Shown here piece by piece: positions 20,778 through 32,291 of a DNA stretch of 32,375 nt. The notes under the pieces were generated by a model. The model worked only from the letters and a program-made list of their open reading frames with translations. It was not told where the DNA came from and did not search any database. The DNA comes from Paramoeba atlantica (Eukaryota; Discosea): assembly GCA_977017575.1 (NCBI GenBank), contig CDRNVI010000134.1, forward strand, positions 1 to 32,375. Direction: 5' to 3'. Position 1 is the stretch's first letter; each line of letters starts with the position of its first letter. The position numbers and the translations under genes were made by a program.

Positions 20778-22809
20778 TTAATGAAAATTATTATATATTT
20801 TTTTAGAATTAATTAAACAACTGTTTAAAATTTTTGATGATTGTAAAAATTTATTATTAGAATATATATTAGTCATATTTTTATATAAATTTTTATTTTT
20901 CAAAACCATAATATTTTTATAATTTGATATTTCATTATTATTATATATATTTAATATAGTATTTATATTTATATTATAAGAACTTAATAATAATCTAATA
21001 TTACTAAAAGATAATTTCATAATCTTTTCATCACTAATAATTGTTTTAAATAATATATATAATATTTTTCAATCATTTCTTGCATTCTTCGGCGGAAATA
21101 AAATAAATTTTGTCGATTGACAATAACCAAATATATTTATAAATAAACTTTTTTTTTCATAATGAGTTATTGATGGTAATAATAAATCATAATTATTAAT
21201 TTCTTTTAATATAGGTAAATAACAACCTTGAAAAATATTATAATCACAATTATAATTTAAATAATTATAATTATAATTATTTAAATTATATAAAATATTA
21301 TTTTCTTTATAAATCATTTTTTTAAAACTATAATCATTAAATTTTACTAATGAATTAAATAAATTTAATTCATTAGCTATAATATTTATATTTAAATTAT
21401 TTAAAAACCCTATATTAATACTTGATTCTAAATTTAAATTTTTCAATGTTGTAATTAAAAAATTAAATAAAGTATTATCATTTAATAAAATTAAATTTTT
21501 AGATGCTTTTAATACAATATTATTTAATAAAGATTTTCCCTCTATAAATTTTTTTACTTCTAATAAATTAGATGAATAATTTATATTTTTATAATTTTGA
21601 TTATAAGAGGTCCCTATATTATAAATATTTAATAATTTTAAATCTTTAAATCGTTTTAACTTTATATTTAATAAAGGATATTCTAATCTAATATTTATAT
21701 TAATTAATATAATATTTTTAAATTCATTTAATTCTTTATATATATTATAATCTAAAATATAATTTTTACGATTATTTGAATTCCTAGTTAATTTTTTATA
21801 ATTAATAGTAAATTCATGATTATTAAAATAATTTTTTCCTTTTTTTATTACTAAAGCAGTTTCACTATCTATATTATCACCTATTAAAAAATGTAAATTA
21901 CTATTTAAACATTTTTTTAATATTAAATTTAATACTTTTTCTCAACTATATATAATAAATTTATTTGCACCTTCCTTTTTTAAAGGATTAATTATTCGAT
22001 TATTCTTTTGATTATCATAAGAAAAACGAGTTAGATCTGAGATTCAGATCTCATGTATATAATCATTAAATAAAGGTAAAACTCTTAATATTTCACTATC
22101 TCTAATATCTATTCTAATATTTATATGTAATAAATCATTAATATCTATAGTATTTCAAGAAATAAGTTCTCAAGGTCTAGAAATGAATGAATAAGGTTTA
22201 GAAGTTAAAGCACCTACAGGGCATAAATCAATTAAATTACCAGATAATTCCGAATTAATATTTTTTGATAAAAAATTACTTATTTCTATATTTTGTCCTC
22301 GACCTATCAAACCAAAATATTTATAACCAATAAACTCATCTATAAAACGTATACATCTAGTACAATGAATACATCTTGTCATAATAGTTTTTATTAAAGG
22401 TCCACAATCTTTATCATTAACAGATCTTTTATTTTCATAAAATCTACCTCTATCATTACCAAAAATTAATGATTGATCTTGTAAATCACATTCACCTCCT
22501 TGATCACAAATAGGACAATCTAATGGATGATTTAATAATAAAAATTCTAAAACACCTTCTCTAGCCTTTTTTAACTAATTTAGTATTAGTTAATATATGC
22601 ATATTATTATTTAAAGGGGATGCACAAGAAGCTATAGGTTTTATAGCTCCTTTTACTTCAACTAAACACATTCTACAATTACCTGCTATAGATAATTGTT
22701 CATGATAACAAAATTTTGGTATATCTATATTAATCATATTACATAATTGTAATATAGTTTTCATATTATTATCTTTAACTGCAATATTATTTATTTTATA
22801 ATTATTCAT
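20778..22809 (-). CDS. nad11: NADH dehydrogenase subunit 11 (75-kDa type), one apparent frame break
   Basis: This is the iron-sulfur subunit of the complex I peripheral arm. The N-terminal 2Fe-2S domain shows [20 protein letters not shown] and the Cys of IASCASP. Then come [30 protein letters not shown] and [14 protein letters not shown], the Cys sets for the 4Fe-4S clusters. The large C-terminal half is poorly conserved and Asn-rich, but [13 protein letters not shown] matches the late family motif. One extra base in T6 at 22567-22572 (plus strand) breaks the frame before REGVLEF; allowing for it the length is about 676 residues. nad11 in mtDNA marks gene-rich protist genomes. It starts 1 nt after nad6 ends. 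Confidence 0.93.
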
Positions 22810-22810
22810 T

Positions 22811-23398
22811 TTATGGATTCTTTATAAACCTTTTATTTTGTTCAAAAATTACCTGTTCTTTTAGATAATATGTTCTTTTACATGTTAATATAATAACACC
22901 AATCATAGCTAATAATAATATAAGACTAAGTATTATAAATAATATATAATGCTTATCGTATAATATTAAAGATATCAAATTTAAATTTGATATATTATAT
23001 AAAATATTATAATAATTTATATAATTATTATTGTTTGAGGAATCTATATTAAAAATTACATTAATCGGTATATAATATAAATAAATTAAAAATATTATTA
23101 ATAAAGTTAATAATATAATACCTATCAAATATTTTATATTTAATTCATTCAATTCTATAACTTTTATATTTAACATATAAATAATAAATAAAAATAATAC
23201 TGCTATTGCACCTATATAAACTATTAAAAACACCATAGACATAAATTCCAACTCCAACAATAATAATATAAAAACTATATTACAAAAAACTAATATTAAA
23301 TAAATAATAGAATGTAAAGGATTTTTAGAAATTATTACTAAAATAGCCGATACAATACTTATTATAAAAAAAAATATATAAAATAAATTTTGATCCAT
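22811..23398 (-). CDS. nad6: NADH dehydrogenase subunit 6
   Basis: This is a membrane subunit of complex I with 195 residues, and its frame is open under either code. [30 protein letters not shown] and FLIVYIGAIAVLFLFIIYML, which includes the Nad6 pi-bulge helix, are diagnostic. A variable Asn-rich middle leads to a last helix (HYILFIILSLILLLAMIGVIIL) and a basic tail. It starts 17 nt after nad5 ends. Confidence 0.95.
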   Translation of the reverse strand: MDQNLFYIFFFIISIVSAILVIISKNPLHSIIYLILVFCNIVFILLLLELEFMSMVFLIVYIGAIAVLFLFIIYMLNIKVIELNELNIKYLIGIILLTLLIIFLIYLYYIPINVIFNIDSSNNNNYINYYNILYNISNLNLISLILYDKHYILFIILSLILLLAMIGVIILTCKRTYYLKEQVIFEQNKRFIKNP

Positions 23399-23415
23399 AT
23401 GTTTTAAAAAAAATT

Positions 23416-25433
23416 TTACTTATTTTTATATTTATTTATTAAAATTATAGCAATTAATATAAATAATAATTCACTATTTAAATTATTTATAGGTAATATA
23501 TAGAATATAATTAAACTAACAGATGAAATAATAAATAAGAACAAATAATTAAAAATATAACCTGTTGGGAAAAAATATTTATAATTAATACTTAAAGAAT
23601 TTCATAATTAACTAAACCTAAAGGCCCTATTAATTCTATAATACCTCTATCAATATTTTTAAATACTATATAGGATAATTTAATAAAACCTCCTAAAATT
23701 ATTTTATTATAAATAGTATCCACATACCATTTATAAGAAAAAAAACTTGCAATATTATTATATCTTTTAAAATATAAATAATTATTACTTCTTAAAACTT
23801 TATATAAATAAGTATAATAATAATTTATTAAAAAAATAATTATTATACCAGACATACTAAAAAAAAAAGGAATATTTTTTATATATCAAGGTAAAAATTC
23901 TGATTCTAAAATTAAAATATTTCTAGTTGAAATTATATTTAATCAATTTAATCAAGTATCATTACCTAATCCTATAAATAAATCTTTATTAATATAACCA
24001 AAAAATATACTATTTAAAGCTAATATAAATAAAGGTAAAGACATAAAAATATTAGATTCATGTATTAATTCAAACATTTTTCTATAACCATTAGGTGATG
24101 TTATAAAAACATATACTAATAACCTAATACTATATAATGATGTAAACAAAGCTGCTATAACACTTAATCAATAAATAAAAGAACTATCTATTATATATGA
24201 TATATAAGTAATTTCAATTATAACATCTTTAGAATAAAACCCTGTTAAAAAAGGTATACCCATTAATGCTAAAGAACCTATTAACATCATAATATAACTA
24301 TAAGGTAATAATTTAATTAACCCTCCATATTTTCTTATATCTTGTTCATCAGATAAAGCATGTATAATAGCCCCCGCACTTAAAAATAATAATGCTTTAA
24401 AAAAAGCATGATTAGTTAAATGAAATAAACTTAGTGAATAATTTGATAACCCACATATAAACACCATATAACCTAATTGACTACAAGTTGAATATGCTAT
24501 AACCTTTTTTATATCATTTTGAAATAAACCTATAGTTGCTGCAAAAAAACTAGTTAAAACACCAACTAAAGTTATAATTCATAAACCAATAGCTGAATAT
24601 TCAACCATTGGTGATAATCTTATTAAAATAAATACTCCAGCTGTAACCATTGTTGCTGCATGTATAAGAGCAGAAACTGGTGTTGGACCAGCCATAGCAT
24701 CCGGTAATCAAGTATGTAAACCTAATTGTGCAGATTTTCCCATAGCTCCAATTAATATAAAAATAGTTATCAAAGTTATTGTATTAAAATAATTATTTAT
24801 AAAATAAATATAATCAAATTGACACATATCACTTATTGCGAATATTATACTAAAATTTAATGTTTTATATTCTAAATATATTAAACATATACCTAAACCA
24901 ACTCCAATGTCACCTATTCTATTCATAATAATAGCTTTAATTGCAGCTTTGTTTGCATCTGCTATTGTAAATCAAAAATTAATTAATAAATAAGATACTA
25001 AACCAACACCTTCTCAACCTAAAAATAATTGTAATATATTATCAGCTGTAACTAACATTAACATAAATCATGTAAATAATGATAAATAAGATACAAATCG
25101 AGAAGAAAAAGGATCATTATACATATAACCTATTGAATAAAAATGAACTAATAAAGATATTGTATTTACTACAATTAACATAACACCTGTTACAGGATCG
25201 AAAATAAATCCTCATGTTACATTAAATAAACCTATATTAAATCATGAAAATAATTTTAAAAAACATACAGAACCTTTTAATACAGTTTCATAAAAAATAT
25301 AATATGATAACAACACTGTTAATAACATATTAAAATTCGCAATTATAAAACTACCTTTATTTCCTAATAAACGCCCAAAAAAACTTATAATTAAAAAACT
25401 TATTAATGGTAAATATAATACTAATAAATACAT
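23416..25433 (-). CDS. nad5: NADH dehydrogenase subunit 5, one apparent homopolymer frame break
   Basis: This is the largest antiporter-like complex I subunit. It begins [15 protein letters not shown]. The core includes [71 protein letters not shown] and [15 protein letters not shown]-terminal lateral helix region follows. Near the end the frame is one base short at AAA 23594-23596 (plus strand); the conserved tail [11 protein letters not shown] resumes in the next frame to a TAA at 23416. Allowing for this, the product is about 672 residues, normal for Nad5. It starts 19 nt after nad4L ends. Confidence 0.95.
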
Positions 25434-25452
25434 AAAAAGTATATAAAAAAAT

Positions 25453-25773
25453 TTAACCTTTTATAGTACTAATATAATCTATAGATATAATACCTCTTAA
25501 TCTATAATAAATAACTATTAATCCTAAACCAATAGCTGATTCAGAAGCTGCTATAGTTAATATATATAAAGCAAATATCTGACCATATATATCATCTAAA
25601 TATATTGATAAAAAAATAAATAATAAATTTACAGATGCTAAAATTAACTCTATAGACATTATTATTATTATTATATTTCTACGTGTAATAAAAATACCCG
25701 CTATACCTATAATAAATAAACTAAAACTTAAAATAGGTATAAATGTTTCAAAAGGAATTAAGATATTAAACAT
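25453..25773 (-). CDS. nad4L: NADH dehydrogenase subunit 4L
   Basis: This is a small three-helix membrane subunit of complex I with 106 residues. The middle helix has IIIIIMSIELILASVNLLF with the conserved Glu, and the last ALYILTIAASESAIGLGLIVIYYR with the second conserved Glu. It is intact and lies between atp6 and nad5 with gaps of 18 and 19 nt. Confidence 0.97.
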   Translation of the reverse strand: MFNILIPFETFIPILSFSLFIIGIAGIFITRRNIIIIIMSIELILASVNLLFIFLSIYLDDIYGQIFALYILTIAASESAIGLGLIVIYYRLRGIISIDYISTIKG

Positions 25774-25791
25774 TGTTAAAATAAATGTTTT

Positions 25792-26544
25792 TTAATGTCC
25801 AGCTTCGTAAGAATCTTTTAAATAAATAGAAACTAAAACAATAAATACATAAGCTTGTAAAAATGAAATACCAAACTCTAATAAAAAAATTACAGTTATT
25901 AATAATATTCCTAAAATACCTATAATATAATTAAATTTTAATATTTTTACAATAAAAAATAATAAAATATGTATTAATGAATGTCCCGACATTAAATTTG
26001 CAAATAACCGTATAGATAAACTAAAACCTCTTGCAATATAAGAAATAACTTCGATACCTATTAACATAGGTAATAAAATATTAGGAACACCTTTTGGTAT
26101 AAATAACTGTATAAAATGTAATTTTTGTTTTAAAAAACCTATTATAGTTAATCCTATAACAGTAATTGATCCTAATAAAAATGTTAAAATTATATGACTT
26201 GTAATAGTAAAAGAACTTGGTACTAAACCAATAAAATTTGCTATTAATATAAAATAAAATAAGCTAGCTATATAAACAAAATATGGTTCACCTCTTTTAC
26301 CTACTTGTGTAACTAAAACATTTAACGGAAATAAATATATAAAATTCTCATATATGTATTGTCATAACGATTTATAAACTAAATTTAATTTAGATAATAA
26401 TACATTACTTGTTATAATATTTATTATAAAAAAAATAATAAATAAATATATAAATAAGTTTGTTATATAAAAATCACTAAAATAAAAATTTATATATAAA
26501 GAAAATATATCAAATTGATCTAATGGTTGAAAAAATTTATTCAT
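25792..26544 (-). CDS. atp6: ATP synthase subunit a
   Basis: This is the stator membrane subunit that forms the proton half-channels of Fo. It has 250 residues in one frame when TGA is Trp. The N-terminus MNKFFQPLDQFDIFSLY is typical, and LIANFIGLVPSSFTITSHI is mid-protein. YIARGFSLSIRLFANLMSGH carries the essential Arg, and EFGISFLQAYVFIVLVSIYL is the last helix pair. It ends SYEAGH. It lies 18 nt after nad3 and 18 nt before nad4L. Confidence 0.97.
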
Positions 26545-26562
26545 AATATATAAAATAATTTT

Positions 26563-26919
26563 TTACTCTCAGGTTAAAGCACCTTTTAATCATTCATATA
26601 TGAAACCTATAGTTAATATAGTAATAAAAATCAATACTACTAAAAAACCACTTGTTCCTAAAAAATTAACTAAAGTCAATCATGGAAATAAAAATATTAT
26701 TTCTAAATCAAAAATTAAAAATAAAATAGATACTAAATAAAATCTTACATTAAAATTATGTCTAGTATCTTCAAAAGGGTGAAAACCACATTCATATGCT
26801 GAAACTTTTTCTATCTCAAATTTTGAATAAATAAGAAGTAAAATAATAGAAAATAATACTAAAGAAATAATCATACTTAATGATATAGAGATAATAATTA
26901 TACTATATTCAAAATTCAT
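26563..26919 (-). CDS. nad3: NADH dehydrogenase subunit 3
   Basis: This is a small complex I membrane subunit with 118 residues when TGA is Trp. [25 protein letters not shown] holds the Cys loop that changes with the active/deactive transition. [16 protein letters not shown] follows, and the C-terminus is GFIYEWLKGALTWE. The frame is intact. It starts 3 nt after orf167 ends. Confidence 0.97.
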
Positions 26920-26922
26920 ATA

Positions 26923-27426
26923 TTATTTTTTTATAGTAAAATATTTTTTAAAAATAAAATTTTTATAGTTTATTTGATTTAATAATTTAAATTTAATACT
27001 AAATATAAAATAATTATTAATATAAAAAGTATTTAAAAAATTATTATATAAATAACTATATAAATTTGATATAGAATTTAATAATATATTTAAATTAATA
27101 TTATAAAATAAAATTATAAATTTAAAATAATAATTTTGAAATGTAGATATTAAAATATTTTGAAATATTATATTTTTATATAAATAAAAAATATAATATA
27201 GTTTTAATAATTTTAAATAATAGTGTTTATATATTTCATTTTTTTTTATAATTAAGAAATTACTTTTTAACGAAGAAATATAAAAAGTAAATAAAGATAT
27301 AATTAATAATATAATTATAATTAATAAATTACCAACAGAATTAAAAAAAAATAAATGATTTGAAAACATATTAACTAAAAATAATATAGAAATATAAAAA
27401 ATTATAAAATTAAAAATTTTATTCAT
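26923..27426 (-). CDS. orf167: membrane protein, candidate ATP synthase subunit b (Atp4/Ymf39)
   Basis: I do not recognise this by motif. It has 167 residues and is open under either code. Two hydrophobic segments (about residues 5-21 and 31-51) are followed by a Lys/Asn/Tyr-rich hydrophilic part with a strongly basic end (FKKYFTIKK). The size, the N-terminal membrane hairpin and the long polar tail match mitochondrial Atp4 (Ymf39), which protist mtDNAs often carry near other ATPase genes. The tail is not Glu/Gln-rich as most subunit b stalks are. It sits 4 nt after cob and 3 nt before nad3, so it is clearly part of the transcribed gene row. A lineage-specific ribosomal or membrane protein is the alternative. 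Confidence 0.6.
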   Translation of the reverse strand: MNKIFNFIIFYISILFLVNMFSNHLFFFNSVGNLLIIIILLIISLFTFYISSLKSNFLIIKKNEIYKHYYLKLLKLYYIFYLYKNIIFQNILISTFQNYYFKFIILFYNINLNILLNSISNLYSYLYNNFLNTFYINNYFIFSIKFKLLNQINYKNFIFKKYFTIKK

Positions 27427-27430
27427 ATGT

Positions 27431-28579
27431 TTAAGTAATATTTTTATATAATGATTTTTCTAATTTAACAATAACAGGTAACAATATAATAAAATATATA
27501 AAATAAAAACTTGTAGCCATTTGACCTATAAAATAATAAGGTTCTTCTATAGGTTTACCTCCTATTCAGGTTAATGTAATAAAATCCATAATAAATAATC
27601 AAAAACCTAAATTATAAATAGGTCTAAAATAACCACTAACTATAGGTGCTTTCACATAAAATGGAAATATTATTAAAACAATAATAGATAAAACTAATAA
27701 GATAAAACCACCTGCTTTATCTGGTACAGATCTTAAAATTGCATAAAAAGCTTTAAAATATCATTCTGGTACGATATGTACGGGTGTTACTAAAGGATTT
27801 GCTTCTAAATAATTATCTGCGTCTATTATACTTGGAGTATGTTTTATAGCATACATATTAAAACCAAATAATAATAATAATGAACTAAATAAATCTTTAA
27901 AAACAAAATAAGGATGAAATGGTATTTGATCTACCTTATGATTAATACCTAATATATTATTAGAACCAACTTCATGTAATAATATAATATGAACTCCAGC
28001 TAAAGCTGCTATAACAAAAGGTAATAAATAATGTAAACTAAAAAAACGATGTAATGTAGCTTCATCAACAGAAAATCCACCTCATAATCATAATAATATA
28101 TCATTACCTACAAAAGGTATAACTGACACTAAATTAGTAATAACAGTTGCTGCTCAAAAACTCATTTGACCCCAAGGTAAAACATAACCTACAAAAGCTG
28201 TTATAATCATAATTAATAATATTATAACACCAGATACTCATACAAATTGTCTAGGATAAGTATATGAACCATAATATAAACCTCTAAATACATGTAAATA
28301 TATTACAAAAAAAAAAACTGATGATCCACTAGCATGGTACATTCTTAGCATATCACCAAAATGTACATCATTAACTATATGTCTAACACTAGCAAAAGCT
28401 AAATCAGCATTAGGTGTATAATACATAGCTAAAATAACACCTGTTAAAATCTGAATAATTAAAAACAAACCAGCACTAACTCCTAAATTTCAAGCATAAG
28501 TTATATTAGCAGGAGCTGGATAAACTACTAAAGCATTATAAAATGCATTTACAAAAATATCTTTTTTAACTAATCTCAT
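27431..28579 (-). CDS. cob: apocytochrome b
   Basis: This is the core of complex III, 382 residues and intact when TGA is Trp. The protein starts [15 protein letters not shown]. Helix A contains [53 protein letters not shown] gives the first His pair for the haems. [10 protein letters not shown] and the PFVG-type and PEWYF-type segments further on ([12 protein letters not shown]) follow. The ATG at 28579 shares one base with the TAA of atp8. Its TAA at 27431 is 4 nt before orf167. No intron interrupts it, although cob is a common intron site in protist and fungal mtDNA. Confidence 0.97.
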
Positions 28580-28959
28580 TATTTATATATTGTTTTTATT
28601 ATAAAATATTTTTTATTTAATAAAGATTCTTTTTTTAAGAAATTTAAACCTAATATATATAATTTACTAAAAATAATAATTTTAATATTATTAATTTTAG
28701 ATTTTAATAAAACAACAAATTTATTTAATAAAAAATTATTATTTAATAAAATACTTAAATTTAATTTTATAATAAATAAAATATTTGATTCTAATAATAA
28801 TAATCTTTTTATTATAGATTTTAATTTATATTTTCTTAATTTAATAGTTTTATTTATTAAAGGGAATATATATCTTGCATAATAAATATAAATTAATCAA
28901 AAAAATATAAAATTTAAAACTAATTCTAAAAATAAAATTCCTAAATCTAATTGTGGCAT
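28579..28959 (-). CDS. atp8: ATP synthase subunit 8 (Ymf19)
   Basis: This is a small Fo stator subunit of 126 residues. MPQLDLGILFLELVLNFIFFW is the classic Atp8 start (MPQLD followed by a single membrane helix). The rest is basic and Leu/Lys/Asn-rich, with a distal hydrophobic patch, as in plant and protist Ymf19 proteins. The frame is open only with TGA as Trp. It overlaps cob by one base (TAATG). Confidence 0.9.
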
Positions 28960-29197
28960 AATAATAATTTTTTTTTTTATTACTATAATTTAATTACTAA
29001 ATAATTTTCTTAATCATTTTTTCACGTTTATTCTTTTCTTTCTTTTTCTATACAACATCTTGAAGGTGCAAACATATATAAGATAAAAATATTTTTTTCT
29101 TTTTACCTTATTTTAAAAATATTATTATTATTCAAATTAATAATAATATTCAAATTTAAAAATTTCTTTTTAAATTTATTAATTAAATATTATTTAA
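28960..29197. other. AT-rich spacer between the Lys-rich frame and atp8
   Basis: 238 nt with no recognisable gene. A short minus-strand frame around 29000-29066 (MLYRKRKKRINVKKWLRK...) is highly basic, but only 22 residues from its Met, too short to call. A copy of the purine-rich motif seen at 30-32 kb lies near 29031-29049. Confidence 0.4.
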
Positions 29198-31200
29198 TTA
29201 ATATTTTTTAGAATTTAATAAAGTAACAGTATTTAATTTATAATTTATTAAGCTATTATTATTTAATAAACTATAATCATAGTCATAAATATTATTAAAA
29301 AAATTTATTTCATTTAATTTTGAATAATAATTTAAATTTTTTTTATTTGAATACTTAATACTATATATATACTTATATATTATATTTAAATTTTTCATAA
29401 ATTTAGTAATAAATAAACTAATATCACAATTTATTTTTTTAGTATAATTATTTTTTAAAATCAAATTATTAAATAATACTAATTTTAAAAAATATTTATA
29501 ATAACTATATATAGAATTATTATATTTCAAATTATTTATATTTTTATAATTATTAGTATAATCATTAATATTATTAAATAATATATAATTTTTTATTGAT
29601 ACATTTTTTACTAAAAATTTATTATAGTAAACTTTATTTTTAATAAAACTTTTGAAAGTCTTATTTTTGTTATAAAAATATTGTAACAAATTACTTCTAA
29701 TATTAATTAAAATTTTTGAATAATTTAGTTTACTAAAATTTTTATATTGATTAATTCGTTTTAAAAATAATAAATCAATATTATATATTTTTCTATATAT
29801 ATTATAAATTTTAAAATGTATATATTTTGATAAATACGACATTATATTATCTTCATTACGTTTAAAATAATTTTCTTTTATTAATGATCATTTAGGATAT
29901 TCTACTAATAATGTTCTTCTAAAAAAATACATACTACTTTTTTTAAATAAACCTTTTTTAAATAAAATTTTTAATTTTTTTTTCATTTGTTTAAATAATA
30001 ATGTTTTATTATTATTAATAAACTTATAATTTAAAAAAAAAGATGTAATATTATTATACCTATAGAATCTTCTCTTTTTTCCTGTTAAATATAAATTTAA
30101 TAATTTTTTTTCTCTTTTCTTTAAATTATTTTTTTGAATTAATATAAATACTTTCTTCTTTCTATTATAAAATTTTAAATATGAACTCTTCTGAGTAAAA
30201 GATTTATTTATAAATCAATTTCTTTTTTTTCATAAACAAATTGAGTTTTTAATATTTTTTTTTTCTTTTATTGGTTTTAAAATTATTTTTCTCTTTTCTT
30301 TTATTAAATTATTATTTATAAATAAATAATAAGTTCAAGATTTTAAATTTTTCTCTTTTCTTTTATTTAATTTTAAATTATCAATTAAATTACAATTATA
30401 AGATATAAAATTTCTCTTTTTTAAACTTTTATTCTCTTTTCTTTTAGATATAATTGAATTATTATTTAATAAATTTTTTGAATAAAAAATATAATTCTTT
30501 TTAATCTTAGTTAAAACTTTTATTAAATAATTTTCACAATTAATATTACAAGAAAATACTAAAAAATTATTATAAGGTATCTTTATAGATTTTCATTTAT
30601 AATATAAATCATTCTTTTCTTTTTCATTTATAATATAAAAATTTCATTTTTTTTTATGAAATTTATTTATTATATCGTAATAATCTAATTCATAACTATT
30701 AAATATAAAATTTTTATATTTATAAACTTTAAAATTTTTATATTTATGAGAACAATAATCTTTATTAAATTTATTATATTTACAATTATAATTATAAATA
30801 TTAAAATTCAATAAATCTTTATTATTATAATTGTAAATATAATAATTTATTAAAGATTTCATATTTTTATTATTATTAAAATAATTTTTTTTCTTTATTC
30901 CCTTTTTTTTATGTAATTTATTTAATTTAATTAAATTTAAAGAAATATTATAAAAAAATTTATCAAATTTATATATTTTTTTTTCTTTTGTTGTTGATTT
31001 TTTAATAATAAAAAATTTTGAATTTTTTCTTTTTATATTTATAAATTTTTTAATTTTTTTCTTTTTATATTTATAATTATTAATTTTATTATAATTATAT
31101 TTATTAAAAATACGAAAATATAAATATTTATTTATTTGTTTTCAATTTCTTTTTTTTAATATGTTATTAAAACTATTCTTAAAAAAGAAATTTTTAACAT
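29198..31200 (-). CDS. large Lys/Asn-rich mitochondrial frame (about 667 residues), unidentified
   Basis: I do not recognise this protein. One frame stays open from 31201 to 29198 when TGA is Trp, which is long for sequence this AT-rich. The first in-frame ATG is at 30862. Starting from the better-placed ATG at 31200 (MLKISF...) would need one more base in the T6 run near 31180, the kind of change seen in several known genes here. Composition is extreme (K, N, Y, I, L), with basic blocks KRKEN, KRKEK, KEKRK and KKREKK that come from a repeated DNA motif. The most protein-like stretch is KKSSMYFFRRTLLVEYPKWSLIKE, past the middle. It has the charge of a ribosomal protein; a much expanded rps3 or a lineage-specific mitoribosomal protein are guesses. 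It precedes atp8. Confidence 0.55.
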
Positions 31201-32100
31201 TTTAGAAATTTTATAATTATTTAATAATTTAATATTATTTAATATTATTAAAAATATTTTTAATATTTTATAATCAATATTCGAATTAATAGTATATAAA
31301 AAATTTATTCATTATATAAAATTTTTTATAATTTTTATATAAAAATTTATTTTTAATATTATTATAAATACTATTAATATATAAATTTTTTATAAAATAT
31401 AAAAAATTATAATTTAATAATTTTTTTCTTTTAATTAAATATGAATAATTATATAATTTTATTCTTTTTTCTTTTCTTTTATATAATTTTAAAGAATAAA
31501 AGTTATTTTTTATTCTTTTTATATAATCTAAAAATTTCTCTTTTCTTTTATATTTTTTTCATAAATTAATATTATATATTTTATAAAAAAAATTATATCT
31601 AATATTAAATAAATTTCTCTTTTCTTTTTTATTTTTAAATAAATTTAGTTTATTTAAAAATAAATTATAATTATATAATTTATTTTTAAATTTTTTTTTA
31701 ATTAAAATTTTTCTCTTTCTATATAATTTATTTTTATTTTTTTTATACAATAATTTTTTAAATAAAAAATAATAATTATTATAAAAATTTTTTATATTAA
31801 ATTTTTTATATTTTAAATATTTTTTATTATAATATTTTAATAAATTTTCTTTTCTAAATAATAAAATAAATTTTTTTTATTCTTTTCAAGACAATATTTT
31901 TTTCTTATATAAAAATTATTATTAAATTTTATATAATCTAAATTAAATAAATTTAATTTTGATAAAGACTTAAAATTATAACCTAAAAATACTTGACCTT
32001 TTTTTAAAAAAATAGTTTTTTTTATTATATTATTATTATAATGAAATAATTGTTGTTTTCTTCTTCTCTTTTCTTCTCTTTTCTTTCTAAAACTATTACT
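30060..32100 (-). repeat. dispersed purine-rich repeat, consensus AAAAGAAAAGAGAAA (sense)
   Basis: Near-identical 12-17-nt copies occur around 30103, 30286, 30347, 30411, 30430, 31535, 31613, 31707 and 32060, with looser copies at 30070, 30611, 31459 and 31845. They lie inside the Lys-rich frames but are read in all three codon phases (KRKEK, KEKRK, KKREK), so similarity is at the DNA level. The element has no hairpin. Confidence 0.65.
31286..31876 (-). CDS. Lys/Asn-rich open frame, possible upstream part of the same large protein
   Basis: About 196 codons stay open when TGA is Trp, without a clear ATG start. The content is almost wholly K, N, Y, L, I and F with basic blocks KRKIL, KKEKRN and KRKEKF from the purine-rich repeat. 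Its frame overlaps the preceding one by about 40 nt at its 5' end, and its stop lies about 85 nt before the next large frame begins. Both boundaries lie near homopolymers, so it may be an inner part of one very long gene split by length errors. No family is recognisable. Confidence 0.35.
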
Positions 32101-32291
32101 TATAGTTTGAAAATATAAACCATTTTCTGGTCCAAAATTTAAAAAATCTTCATTATCTATATTATTAAAACGAGTTTGCTTTAAAAACAATTTTTTTCTT
32201 AATTTATTTTTATATGATAATAAAAAATTATAATTTTATACCTTAACTTTCTATTATATATAAATTTTTTATTACAATCTAAAAAATTCAT
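31837..32291 (-). CDS. Lys-rich frames at the window end, possible N-terminal part of the large protein
   Basis: Two overlapping frames are involved. One begins with ATG at 32291 (MNFLDCNKKFIYNRKLRYK). The other runs from about 32220 to a TAA at 31837 and contains NIDNEDFLNFGPENGLYFQTI, then a block of KR/EK repeats, then KKGQVFLGYNFKSLSKLNLF. They join if the T6 run near 32215 is one base short. This region has more varied composition than the rest of the block, so it is the best part for a remote-homology search. I cannot name it. Confidence 0.35.

Noticed and set aside
29000-29066. Very basic short frame that could be a tiny ribosomal protein such as L34 or L36
   Set aside because: It has only 22 residues from its Met and none of the Cys/His or Arg patterns of those families.
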